The position numbers and the translations under genes were made by a program. From positions 18,691 to 57,518 of the forward strand of contig WHTZ01000040.1 of the NCBI GenBank assembly GCA_009377495.1: a DNA stretch of 38,828 nt. Direction: 5' to 3'. Under the pieces are notes generated by a model, which was not told the DNA's origin, did no database searches, and was given only the letters and a program-made list of their open reading frames with translations. Of the stretch, positions 1-8,202 are shown piece after piece (position 1 is the stretch's first letter; the number at the start of each line of letters is the position of its first letter). Source of the DNA: Luteitalea sp. (lineage in GTDB: Bacteria > Acidobacteriota > Vicinamibacteria > Vicinamibacterales > Vicinamibacteraceae).

Positions 1-975
1 GAACATCTCGGTCCGCCAGAGGTCGTGCAAGTGCAGGACACCCTCGACCCGCTGATGATCGTCGATCACGACGAGCACGGTGATCTTCCGCTCTTCCAAC
101 AACTTTAGCGCTTCGACCGCAAGCATCGAGCCCCGAATGGTGATGGGCGACCGGGTCATGACGTCCGCTGCCATTCGGTCGAGGATGTCTGGCATGCGGG
201 CCATGTGCCGTCGCAGATCGCCATCAGTGATGATGCCGGCCAAACGGCGGGCGCTGTCCAGCACGCAGACCATTCCCAGGCTCTTGCGCGAGATCTCGTA
301 CACGACATCGCGAATTGGCGTCTCCGGCACCACGTGCGGCACACGTTCGCCAGTGTGCATGAGACGTGCGACTCGCATCAGCCGTTTGGCCAACTGTCCA
401 CCGGGGTGCAGATTGGCAAAATCTTCCTCGCGAAATCCCCGCCGAACGAGCACGACCATGGCCAGCGCGTCGCCGAGCGCCAATGCCGCCGTCGTGCTCG
501 CCGTGGGTGCCAAATTCATCGGACATGCCTCTTCATCTACGCCACAGTCGAGCGTCACGTCGGCTGACTGCCCAAGCGCCGAATCCGGCGATCCTGTGAC
601 GACGATGAATCGGGCACCCACGCGGCGGATGGTCTCGAGCAGCCGGACGACCTCATCGGTCTCACCGCTGTGCGACAGCGCCACCACCACGTCATCGACG
701 CGAATCACACCGAGATCGCCATGAAAGGCCTCAGCGGCGTGCAAGAAGAACGCTGGTGTCCCCGTGCTGGCGAGCGTCGCCGCGATCTTGCGAGCGATGA
801 TCCCCGACTTTCCCATGCCCGTTACGATGATTCGGCCGCGGCAATCGAGAATGAGCTGCACCGCGCGCTCGAACTGCGAATTGAGGCGATCGACCAGGCG
901 CAGAATGGCGTTCCCCTCGATGCGGAGGACGCGCGTGGCGAGCTCGAGGTCACTGGCGGCGGTCGAGTGTGGCAT
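1..975 (-). CDS. kdsD: Arabinose-5-phosphate isomerase KdsD/KpsF (3' end cut by window)
   Basis: Interconverts ribulose 5-phosphate and arabinose 5-phosphate, the first step towards Kdo for lipopolysaccharide. My translation from the ATG at 975 reads 325 codons to the window edge with no stop. A SIS sugar-isomerase domain (about residues 35-180) carries GMGKSG at 53-58 and the SHSGET motif at 101-106. The family signature HPGGQLAKRL is at 190-199. Two CBS domains follow (about 206-262 and 270-325). Known KdsD proteins are about 325-330 residues, so only a few residues should be missing. It starts 28 bases after the kdsA stop on the same strand and is probably co-transcribed with it. KdsC phosphatase could follow outside the window. 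The plus-strand open frames over this stretch are antisense shadows. Confidence 0.95.
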   Translation of the reverse strand, partial: MPHSTAASDLELATRVLRIEGNAILRLVDRLNSQFERAVQLILDCRGRIIVTGMGKSGIIARKIAATLASTGTPAFFLHAAEAFHGDLGVIRVDDVVVALSHSGETDEVVRLLETIRRVGARFIVVTGSPDSALGQSADVTLDCGVDEEACPMNLAPTASTTAALALGDALAMVVLVRRGFREEDFANLHPGGQLAKRLMRVARLMHTGERVPHVVPETPIRDVVYEISRKSLGMVCVLDSARRLAGIITDGDLRRHMARMPDILDRMAADVMTRSPITIRGSMLAVEALKLLEERKITVLVVIDDHQRVEGVLHLHDLWRTEMF

Positions 976-1003
976 AGACGGATCTGGCTCGCTTCGCTCG
1001 CCT

Positions 1004-1843
1004 CTACCCCTTTGCCCCTTCGTCAAGCGCCCCCCGGATGCGGACCAACCGTGCGAGCAACGGATCGAGCCGTTCCAGAGGAAGCGCATTCTGTCCATCG
1101 CTTGGCGCCCGTGATGGCTCGTCGTGAACCTCGACGAAGATGCCGTCAACGCCGGCCGCGACGCCTGCGGACGCGAGCGGCTCGATGAACTCCGCTTCGC
1201 CCGTCGTGCTCCCGTCGCCCGCGCCGGGAAGCTGCAGACTGTGCGTGATGTCGAACACGACCGGCACACCGAGTGAGCGCAGCAGAGGAAAGGCGCGCAT
1301 GTCGACGATGAGGTTGTGGTAGCCGAACGTCGCGCCCCGCTCCGTGACGAACACGCGAGTGTTGCCCTGCCCAGTGATCTTGGCCACCGCGTGTCGCATG
1401 TCGAGCGGCGCCAAGAACTGACCCTTCTTGACGTTGACCACGGCACCCGTCTTGGCGGCGGCGACCAGGAGGTCCGTTTGCCGGCACAGAAAGGCTGGGA
1501 TCTGCAACACGTCCGCGACCTCGGACACGGGCTGTGCCTGCCACGGCTCGTGGATGTCGGTGAGCACGGGCACGCCGAGCTCCGTCTTGATGCGCCCAAG
1601 CACGCGGAGTCCCTCGTCGAGCCCTGGTCCCCGGAACGCGCCAAGAGACGTGCGATTCGCTTTGTCGAAGGACGCCTTGAAAATATACGGCGTGCCATGC
1701 GTTCGAGCAGCGGCGGCGACGGTGCGCGCAAGGGCGAGCGCGTGTCCCTCGCTTTCAATGACACACGGGCCAGCGATGAGCACGAGCGGAGCGCCTGCCC
1801 CCAGCCGCAGCGCGCCAACCTGCACAGGTTGCACCGCCGCCAT
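1004..1843 (-). CDS. kdsA: 3-deoxy-8-phosphooctulonate synthase KdsA
   Basis: Condenses arabinose 5-phosphate with phosphoenolpyruvate to give Kdo 8-phosphate in the cytoplasm. The 279-residue product has the family length. Visible motifs: AGPCVIES near residue 24, NVKKGQFLAP, FVTERG, the FDITHSLQLPG histidine region and the EVHDEPSRAPSDGQNAL loop. The cysteine at residue 27, together with the downstream His, Glu and Asp, is the pattern of the metal-dependent class; metal-independent enzymes have Asn at that place (family knowledge). The ATG at 1843 is used although no Shine-Dalgarno is visible: the bases directly upstream belong to a GGGGTCA heptamer repeat. It lies between pyrG and kdsD on the same strand. 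Confidence 0.96.
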   Translation of the reverse strand: MAAVQPVQVGALRLGAGAPLVLIAGPCVIESEGHALALARTVAAAARTHGTPYIFKASFDKANRTSLGAFRGPGLDEGLRVLGRIKTELGVPVLTDIHEPWQAQPVSEVADVLQIPAFLCRQTDLLVAAAKTGAVVNVKKGQFLAPLDMRHAVAKITGQGNTRVFVTERGATFGYHNLIVDMRAFPLLRSLGVPVVFDITHSLQLPGAGDGSTTGEAEFIEPLASAGVAAGVDGIFVEVHDEPSRAPSDGQNALPLERLDPLLARLVRIRGALDEGAKG

Positions 1844-1849
1844 TATAAA

Positions 1850-1998
1850 GGGGTCAGGGGTCAGGGATGAGGGGGTTCAGGGAAGAGGGACGAGTTGCTC
1901 AAGGATCAGGACTGATAGTGCACTGCGCGACGTACCTCCACCTCTGATCCCTCATCCCTGAGCCCTTCTGACCCCTGACCCCTGACCTCTGACCCCTG
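1850..1998. repeat. Heptamer-word palindromic element between pyrG and kdsA
   Basis: One arm (1850-1873) reads as repeats of GGGGTCA followed by GGGATGAGGG. The opposite arm (1949-1998) reads as its complement, with words CCCTCATCCCTGA and GACCCCT repeated. The 13 bases at 1861-1873 are a perfect inverted repeat of 1949-1961. The element fills the pyrG-kdsA junction, replaces the expected kdsA ribosome-binding site and runs into the pyrG frame as far as 1998. The same words recur at 10026-10044 and 23721-23905. Confidence 0.8.
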
Positions 1999-3618
1999 CT
2001 TGTGCCGATAGGCCGCTTCAATGAATCCCGCGAAGAGCGGGTGTGGCCGGCGTGGCTTCGACTTGAACTCGGGATGGAATTGGACAGCCACGAACCACGG
2101 GTGGTCCGGCAGCTCGATGATCTCCACGAACTTTCCGTCGAGCGAGCGACCCACGACCTGCAACCCGTGCTTGGTGAGCGTCTGCTCGTACAGGCAGTTG
2201 AACTCGTAGCGGTGTCGATGGCGTTCGTGAATCACGTCGGCACCGTAGAGGCGCTGCGCGAGCGAGCCTGGCTTGAGCTGGCAGGCATACGACCCCAGCC
2301 GCATCGTTCCACCGAGGTCGTCGACGCCGAGCAGGTCCCGCAGCTTGTAGATGACCGGCGTCGGTGTCTCGGGCGCACACTCGGTGGAGTCGGCGTCTCG
2401 GAGCCCGCAGACGTCGCGGGCGAACTCGACGGTGCCCCACTGAAACCCGTAGCAGATGCCGAAGTATGGAATGTTCCGCGTCCGCGCGACTTCGGCCGCC
2501 CGCATCATGCCACGCGTACCGCGGGCACCAAAGCCGCCCGGAACCAGGATGCCGTGCGCGTCGTTCAGCAGGGCGTCGCCATCCGGCGCCTCCAACGCTT
2601 CCGCCTCGATCCAGCGGATGTTGACTTTCAGCCGACTGCGGAACCCGCCGTGGGCGAGCGCCTCGTTAAGGCTCTTGTACGAGTCCTCGAGGCCGATGTA
2701 CTTACCCACGACGTGAATGGTGATCTCATCTGTTGGATGTCGAACGCGGTCGACGAGGTCCTCCCACTCCGCCATGCGCCGCTCGGTTTGCCGCAGCCCG
2801 AGCCGCTTCAGCAGGATCCGATCCAGCCCCTCGGCCGCGAGCACCACGGGGACCTCGTACACGCTGGAGACGTCCTTGGCGGTGATCACGGCTTCTTCGT
2901 CCACGTCGCAGAAGAGGGCAATCTTGCGCTTGATTTCCAGTGGGAGGAGCCGGTCCGTGCGGCAGAGCAGGATGTCCGGCTGAATCCCGATGGACCGAAG
3001 ATCCCGGACGCTATGCTGGGTGGGCTTCGTCTTCAATTCGCCCGCCGTCGGGACGTGCGGCACCAAGGTGAGGTGGATGTACAGCGTGTGCTCGCGCCCC
3101 ACATCCTGCCTGAACTGCCGGATGGCCTCCAGGAAGGGCAAGCTCTCGATGTCACCCACCGTTCCGCCAATCTCCACGAGGACGAAGTCGACGCCTTCGG
3201 CCACGGCTTTGATGCAGTCCTTGATGGCGTTGGTGATATGGGGAATGACTTGAACGGTCGCACCCAGGTAGTCGCCCCGCCGTTCCTTCTGGATCACGGA
3301 CAGGTAGACCTTGCCGGTCGTCCAGTTGTGGTTGCGCGTGGTCACCGTGCCTGTAAACCGCTCGTAGTGCCCTAGATCGAGGTCTGTCTCGGTGCCATCG
3401 TCCGTGACGTACACCTCGCCGTGCTGGTACGGGCTCATCGTGCCGGGGTCGACGTTGATATAGGGATCGAACTTCTGCAGCGTGACCTTGTAGCCGTGGC
3501 CTTCCAGCAGACACCCGATGGACGAGGCTGCCAATCCTTTACCGAGCGACGACACGACGCCGCCGGTAATGAAGATGTACTTCACGGGACGGGCCGGAGT
3601 GCTCCTAGCGGTACTCAT
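1906..3618 (-). CDS. pyrG: CTP synthase PyrG with repeat-derived C-terminal tail
   Basis: Makes CTP from UTP, ATP and glutamine. The start chosen is the ATG at 3618 (MSTARSTPARPVKYIF); a longer open frame upstream reads through kdsB and has no family similarity. N-terminal synthetase domain: GGVVSSLGKGLA at 19-30, then QKFDPYINVDPGTMSPYQHGEVYVT. C-terminal glutamine amidotransferase: GGFGARGTRG, nucleophile Cys389 in GICYG, and FHPE at 514-517. The 570 residues exceed the usual 535-550. The last 30 residues (541-570, 1909-1998) are largely encoded by the GGGGTCA-type repeat and begin QGSEVRGQGSEG. The gene overlaps the kdsB stop by 14 bases, which suggests translational coupling. CTP is the co-substrate of KdsB, so the grouping makes metabolic sense. 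Confidence 0.95.
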   Translation of the reverse strand: MSTARSTPARPVKYIFITGGVVSSLGKGLAASSIGCLLEGHGYKVTLQKFDPYINVDPGTMSPYQHGEVYVTDDGTETDLDLGHYERFTGTVTTRNHNWTTGKVYLSVIQKERRGDYLGATVQVIPHITNAIKDCIKAVAEGVDFVLVEIGGTVGDIESLPFLEAIRQFRQDVGREHTLYIHLTLVPHVPTAGELKTKPTQHSVRDLRSIGIQPDILLCRTDRLLPLEIKRKIALFCDVDEEAVITAKDVSSVYEVPVVLAAEGLDRILLKRLGLRQTERRMAEWEDLVDRVRHPTDEITIHVVGKYIGLEDSYKSLNEALAHGGFRSRLKVNIRWIEAEALEAPDGDALLNDAHGILVPGGFGARGTRGMMRAAEVARTRNIPYFGICYGFQWGTVEFARDVCGLRDADSTECAPETPTPVIYKLRDLLGVDDLGGTMRLGSYACQLKPGSLAQRLYGADVIHERHRHRYEFNCLYEQTLTKHGLQVVGRSLDGKFVEIIELPDHPWFVAVQFHPEFKSKPRRPHPLFAGFIEAAYRHKQGSEVRGQGSEGLRDEGSEVEVRRAVHYQS

Positions 3619-4414
3619 AGTTGTCTGCTGCGTGGCGCGGCGCCGCCAAATGTCGTCGAGCTCGTTCCAGATCCTCCACGGTGTCCACACCCGTGGAATC
3701 CCACGCTGTCTCCACCGTACCAATCGAATAGCCGTGCTCCAACACACGCAACTGCTCGAGCGATTCCGCTTGCTCGAGCGGCGTCGGTGCCAGCGACGCA
3801 AGCGTCAGCAGGAACTCGCGCCGATAGACGTACACACCGACGTGCTTGAACCACCCAGCACAGTCGCTTGCCGGGCCGCGCCTGAACGGGATGAGCGCGC
3901 GGGAGAAGTAGAGCGCCCGACCGGCACGATCGACGACCACCTTCACGAGGTTCGGATCGGTCGGGTCTTCGTCTTCGGCAAACCGACACCGCAGCGTTGC
4001 CATCGGGAGGCTGGGGTCTGCCACACACGCAGCGACAGCCGCGTCGATCATCGCGCCCGTCATCAAGGGCTCATCACCCTGGACGTTGACGATCAGATCA
4101 CACGCGAGTGATCGCGCGACCTCTGCGACACGATCCGTGCCGGTCTGATGCGCGGGAGACGTCAGGACCGCTTCGCCGCTGAGCGCGGTCATCGCACCGA
4201 CGACTCGCGCGTCATCGGTCGCCACAATCACGCGGTCTACGGAGGTTGCTGTGGACGCGCGCTCGTAGACGTGCGCAATCATGGGCTTCCCATGAATGTC
4301 AGCAAGCGGCTTACCGGGGAGACGCGTCGAGTGATACCGGGCAGGAACGACAGCGGTGACCGTGGGGCGGGAATTCTCAGCGGGCCACGAGCGGCGCACG
4401 TCAAAGCATAGCAC
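3605..4414 (-). CDS. kdsB: 3-deoxy-manno-octulosonate cytidylyltransferase KdsB
   Basis: Activates Kdo with CTP to form CMP-Kdo before transfer to lipid A. The nucleotide-binding N-terminus reads TAVVPARYHSTRLPGKPLADI; also visible are VIVATDD, TDRVAEV, NVQGDEPL and a C-terminal VDTVEDLERAR. The open frame begins at a GTG (4414, 269 residues). A second in-frame GTG at 4399 gives 264 residues, closer to the usual 245-260. Neither start has a clear Shine-Dalgarno, so the start is uncertain by a few codons. The gene is first of the minus-strand group kdsB-pyrG-kdsA-kdsD and is divergent from the small gene at 4458; the 43-base gap must hold promoters for both. Confidence 0.95.
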   Translation of the reverse strand: MLCFDVRRSWPAENSRPTVTAVVPARYHSTRLPGKPLADIHGKPMIAHVYERASTATSVDRVIVATDDARVVGAMTALSGEAVLTSPAHQTGTDRVAEVARSLACDLIVNVQGDEPLMTGAMIDAAVAACVADPSLPMATLRCRFAEDEDPTDPNLVKVVVDRAGRALYFSRALIPFRRGPASDCAGWFKHVGVYVYRREFLLTLASLAPTPLEQAESLEQLRVLEHGYSIGTVETAWDSTGVDTVEDLERARRHLAAPRHAADNYEYR

Positions 4415-4457
4415 AAATATAGCGAACCCCTGCTACGATCGTCTCGGACGAGGCTCG

Positions 4458-4979
4458 ATGAAGACCGGGATGGCGGTGGTCTTGTGCGGCGTTGCCGTGA
4501 TGGCGGTTCTCTGGGCGGCTGCCGCACCGCGCGCGCCCTATCGGGTACCGGCGGTCGTTCACCCGACTCCCAAGACGGAGGCCGAGCGGATGGCCGACGA
4601 GGTGGGCGCGCAAGCCGAGCGGCTGCGTGCCTACCTTCGAACCGCCCCCGGGCCACGAGCGACCACGCGCAATCCTTTTCGGTTCGCTGACCCGCCGCGG
4701 CCTCGGGCCCCGCAGGGCGAGATCACGGCGGCGCCACCCCGAGCTGTGCGGGAGACCGCTCAACCTGCTGTGGCGCCACTCCGCTTGATTGGTGTGGCCG
4801 AGCGCGTGACAACCGATGGCGTGGAGCGCACCGCCATCATCTCGGGCGAAGGTCAACTGTTCATGGTCACGGCAGGCGATCGCGTGGCCGCTCACTACGT
4901 CGTCACTGCGGTTGGTGCAGATGCCGTCGAGCTGCGCGACACGGAAACGGCCGCGGTTCGGCGGTTGGGGTTGCCGTGA
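4458..4979 (+). CDS. Small membrane-anchored protein, PilP/GspC-like C-terminal domain
   Basis: A 173-residue protein from the ATG at 4458, preceded by GGACGAGG as ribosome-binding site. Residues 5-20 form a hydrophobic signal anchor. A charged and proline-rich middle follows (about 30-105). The C-terminal 65 residues (LRLIGVAERV, AIISGEGQLFMVTAGDRV, YVVTAVGADAVELRD) have the pattern of the HR/PilP domain found in type II secretion GspC and type IV pilus PilP proteins. That resemblance is by eye, so a pilus or secretion role is an inference; no pilus genes are nearby. The gene is divergent from kdsB and faces serA. Confidence 0.75.
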   Translation: MKTGMAVVLCGVAVMAVLWAAAAPRAPYRVPAVVHPTPKTEAERMADEVGAQAERLRAYLRTAPGPRATTRNPFRFADPPRPRAPQGEITAAPPRAVRETAQPAVAPLRLIGVAERVTTDGVERTAIISGEGQLFMVTAGDRVAAHYVVTAVGADAVELRDTETAAVRRLGLP

Positions 4980-4981
4980 GA

Positions 4982-5047
4982 GAAGGTGCAAGGGGCCCTT
5001 GATCCTGAGACAGCCCTTGCACCTCGCACCTTGCCCCTTGTACCTTC
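4982..5047. repeat. Short palindromic repeat between convergent genes
   Basis: Arms 4982-4996 (GAAGGTGCAAGGGGC) and 5033-5047 pair with one mismatch. An alternative perfect 10-bp pairing joins 4985-4994 with 5014-5023. The centre, 5004-5016, is CCTGAGACAGCCC, the reverse complement of the core GGGCTGTCTCAGG seen at 17128 and 25134. It lies between the convergent 4458 gene and serA and could act as a bidirectional terminator, although there is no T-tract. Confidence 0.75.
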
Positions 5048-5056
5048 ACGCCTTGG

Positions 5057-6646
5057 TCACAGCCGCACGACCGTCGCTCGCCGGACCGCGGAGATCGCGC
5101 GAATCTCGGTCAGGACCGCGTCGGTCACCTCCGCCCCTGTTTGCTCATCCACCTTCACGACGCCTACCGCACCGGCTGACGTCCGACCCAACGCGAACGT
5201 GGCGATGTTGATGCCGTGCCGACCAAGTCGCGTGCCAACCTCTCCAATGACGCCCGGTCGGTCCTGGTTCTCGATCACGATGAGCGTGCCCTCGATCGGC
5301 GCTTCGACCTCGACGCCGTTGACCAGCGTGATGCGCGGGCTGCCGGGCTCGAAGATCGTGCCCTCCAGCCACTGCTCGGCCGTGCTGGTGTGCACCTTCA
5401 CCGAGACGAGACTCGTGAAGTTGCGCGGGCGCGTGCTGCGGGTCTCGACCACTTCGACGCCGCGCTCGGCTGCGAGGGCACGAGCGTTCACGAGAGTCAC
5501 CGTGCCCGCGCTGAGCACGTGCCGAAAGACTCCGACGAGAACCGAGCCGGTTACGAGCTCGCGAGGACCTTCGGCCAATTGACCGTAATAGCGGATTCCC
5601 ACCGTCTGAATAGGACCGTGTGCCAACTGTGCTGCGCAGACACCGAGGCGCTCAGCCAGATACATCCAGGGTTGTAGCTTCGCGAATTCTTCGGCTGGCA
5701 CCGACGGAAAGTTCACGGCATTGCGCACCACGCCGTGCAGCAAGTAGTCGCGCACGCCCGCCGCCACGTCGAGGCCGACGAGCTCTTGTGCTTCCGACGT
5801 GGACGCGGCAATGTGTGGCGTCGCCACGACGCGCGGGTGTGAGACGAGTGTCCACTCGGTTGGAGGCTCTTTCTCAAAGACGTCGAGACCCGCGCCCCCG
5901 AGATGTCCGGCTTCGAGCAGGTCGAGAAGTGCGGCTTCGTCGACCAGCTCACCTCGCGCTGTATTGATCAGGCAGGCACCGACTTTGCATCGCGCGAGCT
6001 GATCGCGACTGAACAACCGCCGTGTTTCGTCGGTCACCGGCACGTGCAGCGTGATGAAGTCCGCCTGCGCGCAGAGGTCATCCAACGCCAGCAGGTCGAT
6101 GCCCATGTCAGCCGCAACGTGAGGCGGGATGAAGGGATCGTACGCCACGACGCGCATCCCGAAGACGCGGGCGCGGTGGGCAACTTCTTGGCCGATCCGG
6201 CCCAGGCCCACGACACCCAGTGTCTTGCCGCGGAGCTCAGCACCGAGCAACCGGTTTTTTTCCCAGCGCTGCTGCTTCATCGACCCGTCGGCGATCGGGA
6301 CACGCCGCGCGAGCGCGAGCATGAGCGCGAAGGCGTGCTCGGCAACGCTCACACTGTTCGCGCCAGGGGCGTTCGTGACCATGATGCCGCGCGTGCTCGC
6401 GACCTCGAGATCGACGTTGTCGACCCCCGTGCCCGCCCGCGCGACGATCCGCAACGTTGGGGCTGCCTCTAGCAATTCGCGATCCACTTTGGTGGCGCTG
6501 CGCACGAGCAGCGCGTCGGTGTCCGCGAGCGCGGTGAGGAGCTCTGATCGCGGTCGACCCGCGAACGTTTCGACCGTCCAGGCGTCGGGTGCGCGCAGGA
6601 GGTCAACAGCGGAAGCAGGAAGATCGTCGGCGACAACAATTTTCAT
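5057..6646 (-). CDS. serA: D-3-phosphoglycerate dehydrogenase SerA
   Basis: Oxidises 3-phosphoglycerate to 3-phosphohydroxypyruvate, the entry to serine synthesis. The 529 residues match the long bacterial type. Substrate-binding halves flank a Rossmann domain with GLGRIG at 147-152. Catalytic residues by family pattern are Arg231 (NTARGE), Glu260 (FEKEPP) and His278 (TPHIA). An allosteric-substrate-binding domain follows (about 315-450), and a C-terminal ACT domain (about 455-529; VIENQDRPGVIGEVGTRLG) suggests serine feedback control. The ATG at 6646 starts the conserved MKIVVADDL. It is divergent from icd across 290 bases. It may feed the beta-synthase at 26624 through serine, but that link is only metabolic. 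Confidence 0.96.
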   Translation of the reverse strand: MKIVVADDLPASAVDLLRAPDAWTVETFAGRPRSELLTALADTDALLVRSATKVDRELLEAAPTLRIVARAGTGVDNVDLEVASTRGIMVTNAPGANSVSVAEHAFALMLALARRVPIADGSMKQQRWEKNRLLGAELRGKTLGVVGLGRIGQEVAHRARVFGMRVVAYDPFIPPHVAADMGIDLLALDDLCAQADFITLHVPVTDETRRLFSRDQLARCKVGACLINTARGELVDEAALLDLLEAGHLGGAGLDVFEKEPPTEWTLVSHPRVVATPHIAASTSEAQELVGLDVAAGVRDYLLHGVVRNAVNFPSVPAEEFAKLQPWMYLAERLGVCAAQLAHGPIQTVGIRYYGQLAEGPRELVTGSVLVGVFRHVLSAGTVTLVNARALAAERGVEVVETRSTRPRNFTSLVSVKVHTSTAEQWLEGTIFEPGSPRITLVNGVEVEAPIEGTLIVIENQDRPGVIGEVGTRLGRHGINIATFALGRTSAGAVGVVKVDEQTGAEVTDAVLTEIRAISAVRRATVVRL

Positions 6647-6736
6647 AATGTGGCAGTTAACGAAGCGTCGTCTCAGGGGAACGGCCGGTCACAAGAAACC
6701 GGCGCCGGCAGGTACGTTATCCGACCGCGCCAGTCG

Positions 6737-6766
6737 TTCGGACGCGTGGGACGGATACAGTATAAT
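6737..6766 (+). promoter_or_regulatory. Candidate icd promoter (perfect TATAAT)
   Basis: A perfect -10 box TATAAT lies at 6761-6766, with a weak -35 TTCGGA at 6737-6742 and an 18-base spacer. On the other strand the same bases give TATACT (6764-6759), so the site may also serve serA in the opposite direction. The serA-icd gap (6647-6936) holds no convincing gene. A transcript starting near 6773 would have an icd leader of about 160 bases. Confidence 0.5.
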
Positions 6767-6781
6767 GGCGCGCGCTCGACG

Positions 6782-6817
6782 TGCACCACGTCGCTGTGAT
6801 CGCACCAACGTGGTGCA
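6782..6817. promoter_or_regulatory. Inverted repeat in the icd leader, with overlapping alternative hairpin
   Basis: TGCACCACGT at 6782-6791 and ACGTGGTGCA at 6808-6817 form a perfect 10-bp inverted repeat around 16 bases. The right arm can instead pair with GCACCA at 6802-6807 (6 bp, 3-base loop), so the two hairpins exclude each other. The site begins about 10 bases after the expected start of transcription. It could be an operator or an attenuator for icd, and lies where an upstream operator for serA would lie. Confidence 0.45.
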
Positions 6818-6936
6818 AAGTGGAGAATCGTCGTAATTGGCCGGCAGATTCTGCGTACGGTGCGGGCGTTTTCAACAACCTTTTCCACAGTTTCTGTGAA
6901 CATCTGGCAACGAGGTCGGGGGGACGTGACCTAAAA

Positions 6937-8202
6937 ATGTCTCCGGCCCTTGCGTCGCGTATGCATCCTCAGCTCACACATCTGACACCGCCGCGAGACG
7001 GCACACCGATCACATTGAAGAACGGTCGGCTCACCGTGCCGGATCATCCCATCGTTCCGTACATTGAAGGAGACGGTACCGGACCGGACATTTGGCGCGC
7101 CAGCGTGCGCGTCTTCGACGCCGCGGTTGCCAAGGCCTACGGCGGCAAGCGTGCCTTCGTGTGGTTCGAAGTGCCCGCAGGCGAGACTGCCAAGGCGCAG
7201 TACCAGGAGTGGTTGCCCTCTGACACGATCGAGGCTGTCCGTTTCTACAAGGTTGCCATCAAGGGCCCGCTCACGACGCCCGTGGGTGGCGGCATACGCA
7301 GTCTCAACGTCACGCTTCGACAGGTGCTCGACCTGTTCGCCTGTGTACGGCCGGTGCGCCATGTCAAAGGGACGCCCACGCCGGTGACGCACCCCGAGTT
7401 GATGGATGTCGTGATCTTTCGCGAGAACACCGAGGACGTGTACGCGGGCATCGAATGGGCGAAGGGCACGCCGCAGGCGCTGCGGCTGATCGAGTTCCTC
7501 GAGCGCGAGATGGGCAAGCGCGTGCGACCCGATTCCGGGATAGGCATCAAGCCGATCTCGGAGACGGGCAGCAAGCGGCTCGTCCGAAAGGCGATCCAAT
7601 ACGCGATCGACAACAACCGGAAGACCGTGACCTTGGTGCACAAAGGGAACATCATGAAGTTCACCGAGGGCGCCTTCCGCGACTGGGGGTACGAGCTGGC
7701 GAAGGCGGAATTCCGCGACGCGATCGTCACCGAGGAAGAGGTCACCGCGGGGGCGAGCCGCGAAGGTAAGGTCCTCGTCAACGATCGGATTGCCGACAGC
7801 GTATTCCAACAAGTCCTCACGCGCACGGCCGATTACGACGTGTTCGCGACGCCGAACCTCAACGGTGACTACCTGTCGGACGCGTGCGCGGCGCAGGTCG
7901 GCGGCCTGGGGATGGCGCCAGGTGCCAACATGAGCGACGACATTGCCTTCTTCGAGGCGACGCACGGCACGGCACCCAAGTATGCGGGGAAGGACGTCAT
8001 CAACCCGAGCAGTCTCCTCCTTTCTGGCGAGATGATGTTGAAGTACCTCGGGTGGAGCGAGGCCGCCCAGCTCATGACCACCGCGCTCGAGCGCACCATT
8101 CAGCAGAAGCGGGTCACCTACGATCTCGCGCGTCTGATGGAGGGTGCGACCGAGCTCAAGACGTCGCAGTTTGCCGACGCGATTATCGAGAACATGTCAT
8201 GA
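6937..8202 (+). CDS. icd: NADP-type isocitrate dehydrogenase Icd
   Basis: Converts isocitrate to 2-oxoglutarate and CO2. From the ATG at 6937 the product has 421 residues, as expected for the prokaryotic NADP family (E. coli 416). Motifs: IEGDGTGPDIW (43-53), the substrate loop RSLNVTLRQ (121-129) with Ser122 at the place of the regulated serine of E. coli, ENTEDVYAGIEW (163-174), HKGNIMKFTEG, and HGTAPKYAGKDVINPSS for the cofactor. The open frame extends upstream to 6781, but that part shows no family similarity; a second ATG at 6961 is possible. A weak GGGGGAC sits upstream. The stop overlaps the mdh start (ATGA), so the two genes are translationally coupled. Confidence 0.96.
   Translation: MSPALASRMHPQLTHLTPPRDGTPITLKNGRLTVPDHPIVPYIEGDGTGPDIWRASVRVFDAAVAKAYGGKRAFVWFEVPAGETAKAQYQEWLPSDTIEAVRFYKVAIKGPLTTPVGGGIRSLNVTLRQVLDLFACVRPVRHVKGTPTPVTHPELMDVVIFRENTEDVYAGIEWAKGTPQALRLIEFLEREMGKRVRPDSGIGIKPISETGSKRLVRKAIQYAIDNNRKTVTLVHKGNIMKFTEGAFRDWGYELAKAEFRDAIVTEEEVTAGASREGKVLVNDRIADSVFQQVLTRTADYDVFATPNLNGDYLSDACAAQVGGLGMAPGANMSDDIAFFEATHGTAPKYAGKDVINPSSLLLSGEMMLKYLGWSEAAQLMTTALERTIQQKRVTYDLARLMEGATELKTSQFADAIIENMS

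Noticed and set aside
1850..1998. Heptamer repeats as a possible CRISPR array
   Set aside because: Words are 7 bases and directly adjacent, with no spacers of constant length and no cas genes.
2002..3375. 457-residue plus-strand open frame opposite pyrG
   Set aside because: Lies wholly antisense to a clear CTP synthase; its sequence has the Arg/His/Gln/Glu-rich look of an antisense GC-rich frame and no domain.
6872..6890. TTTTCCACAG as a DnaA box or origin signal
   Set aside because: One near match to TTATCCACA only; no cluster of boxes, no AT-rich region, no dnaA or dnaN nearby.
6673..6903. 76-residue minus-strand frame in the serA-icd gap
   Set aside because: No motif, no ribosome-binding site, overlaps promoter-like and inverted-repeat sequence.
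6781..6936. N-terminal extension of icd
   Set aside because: No similarity to isocitrate dehydrogenases; covers the inverted repeat and leader. Length from 6937 already fits the family.
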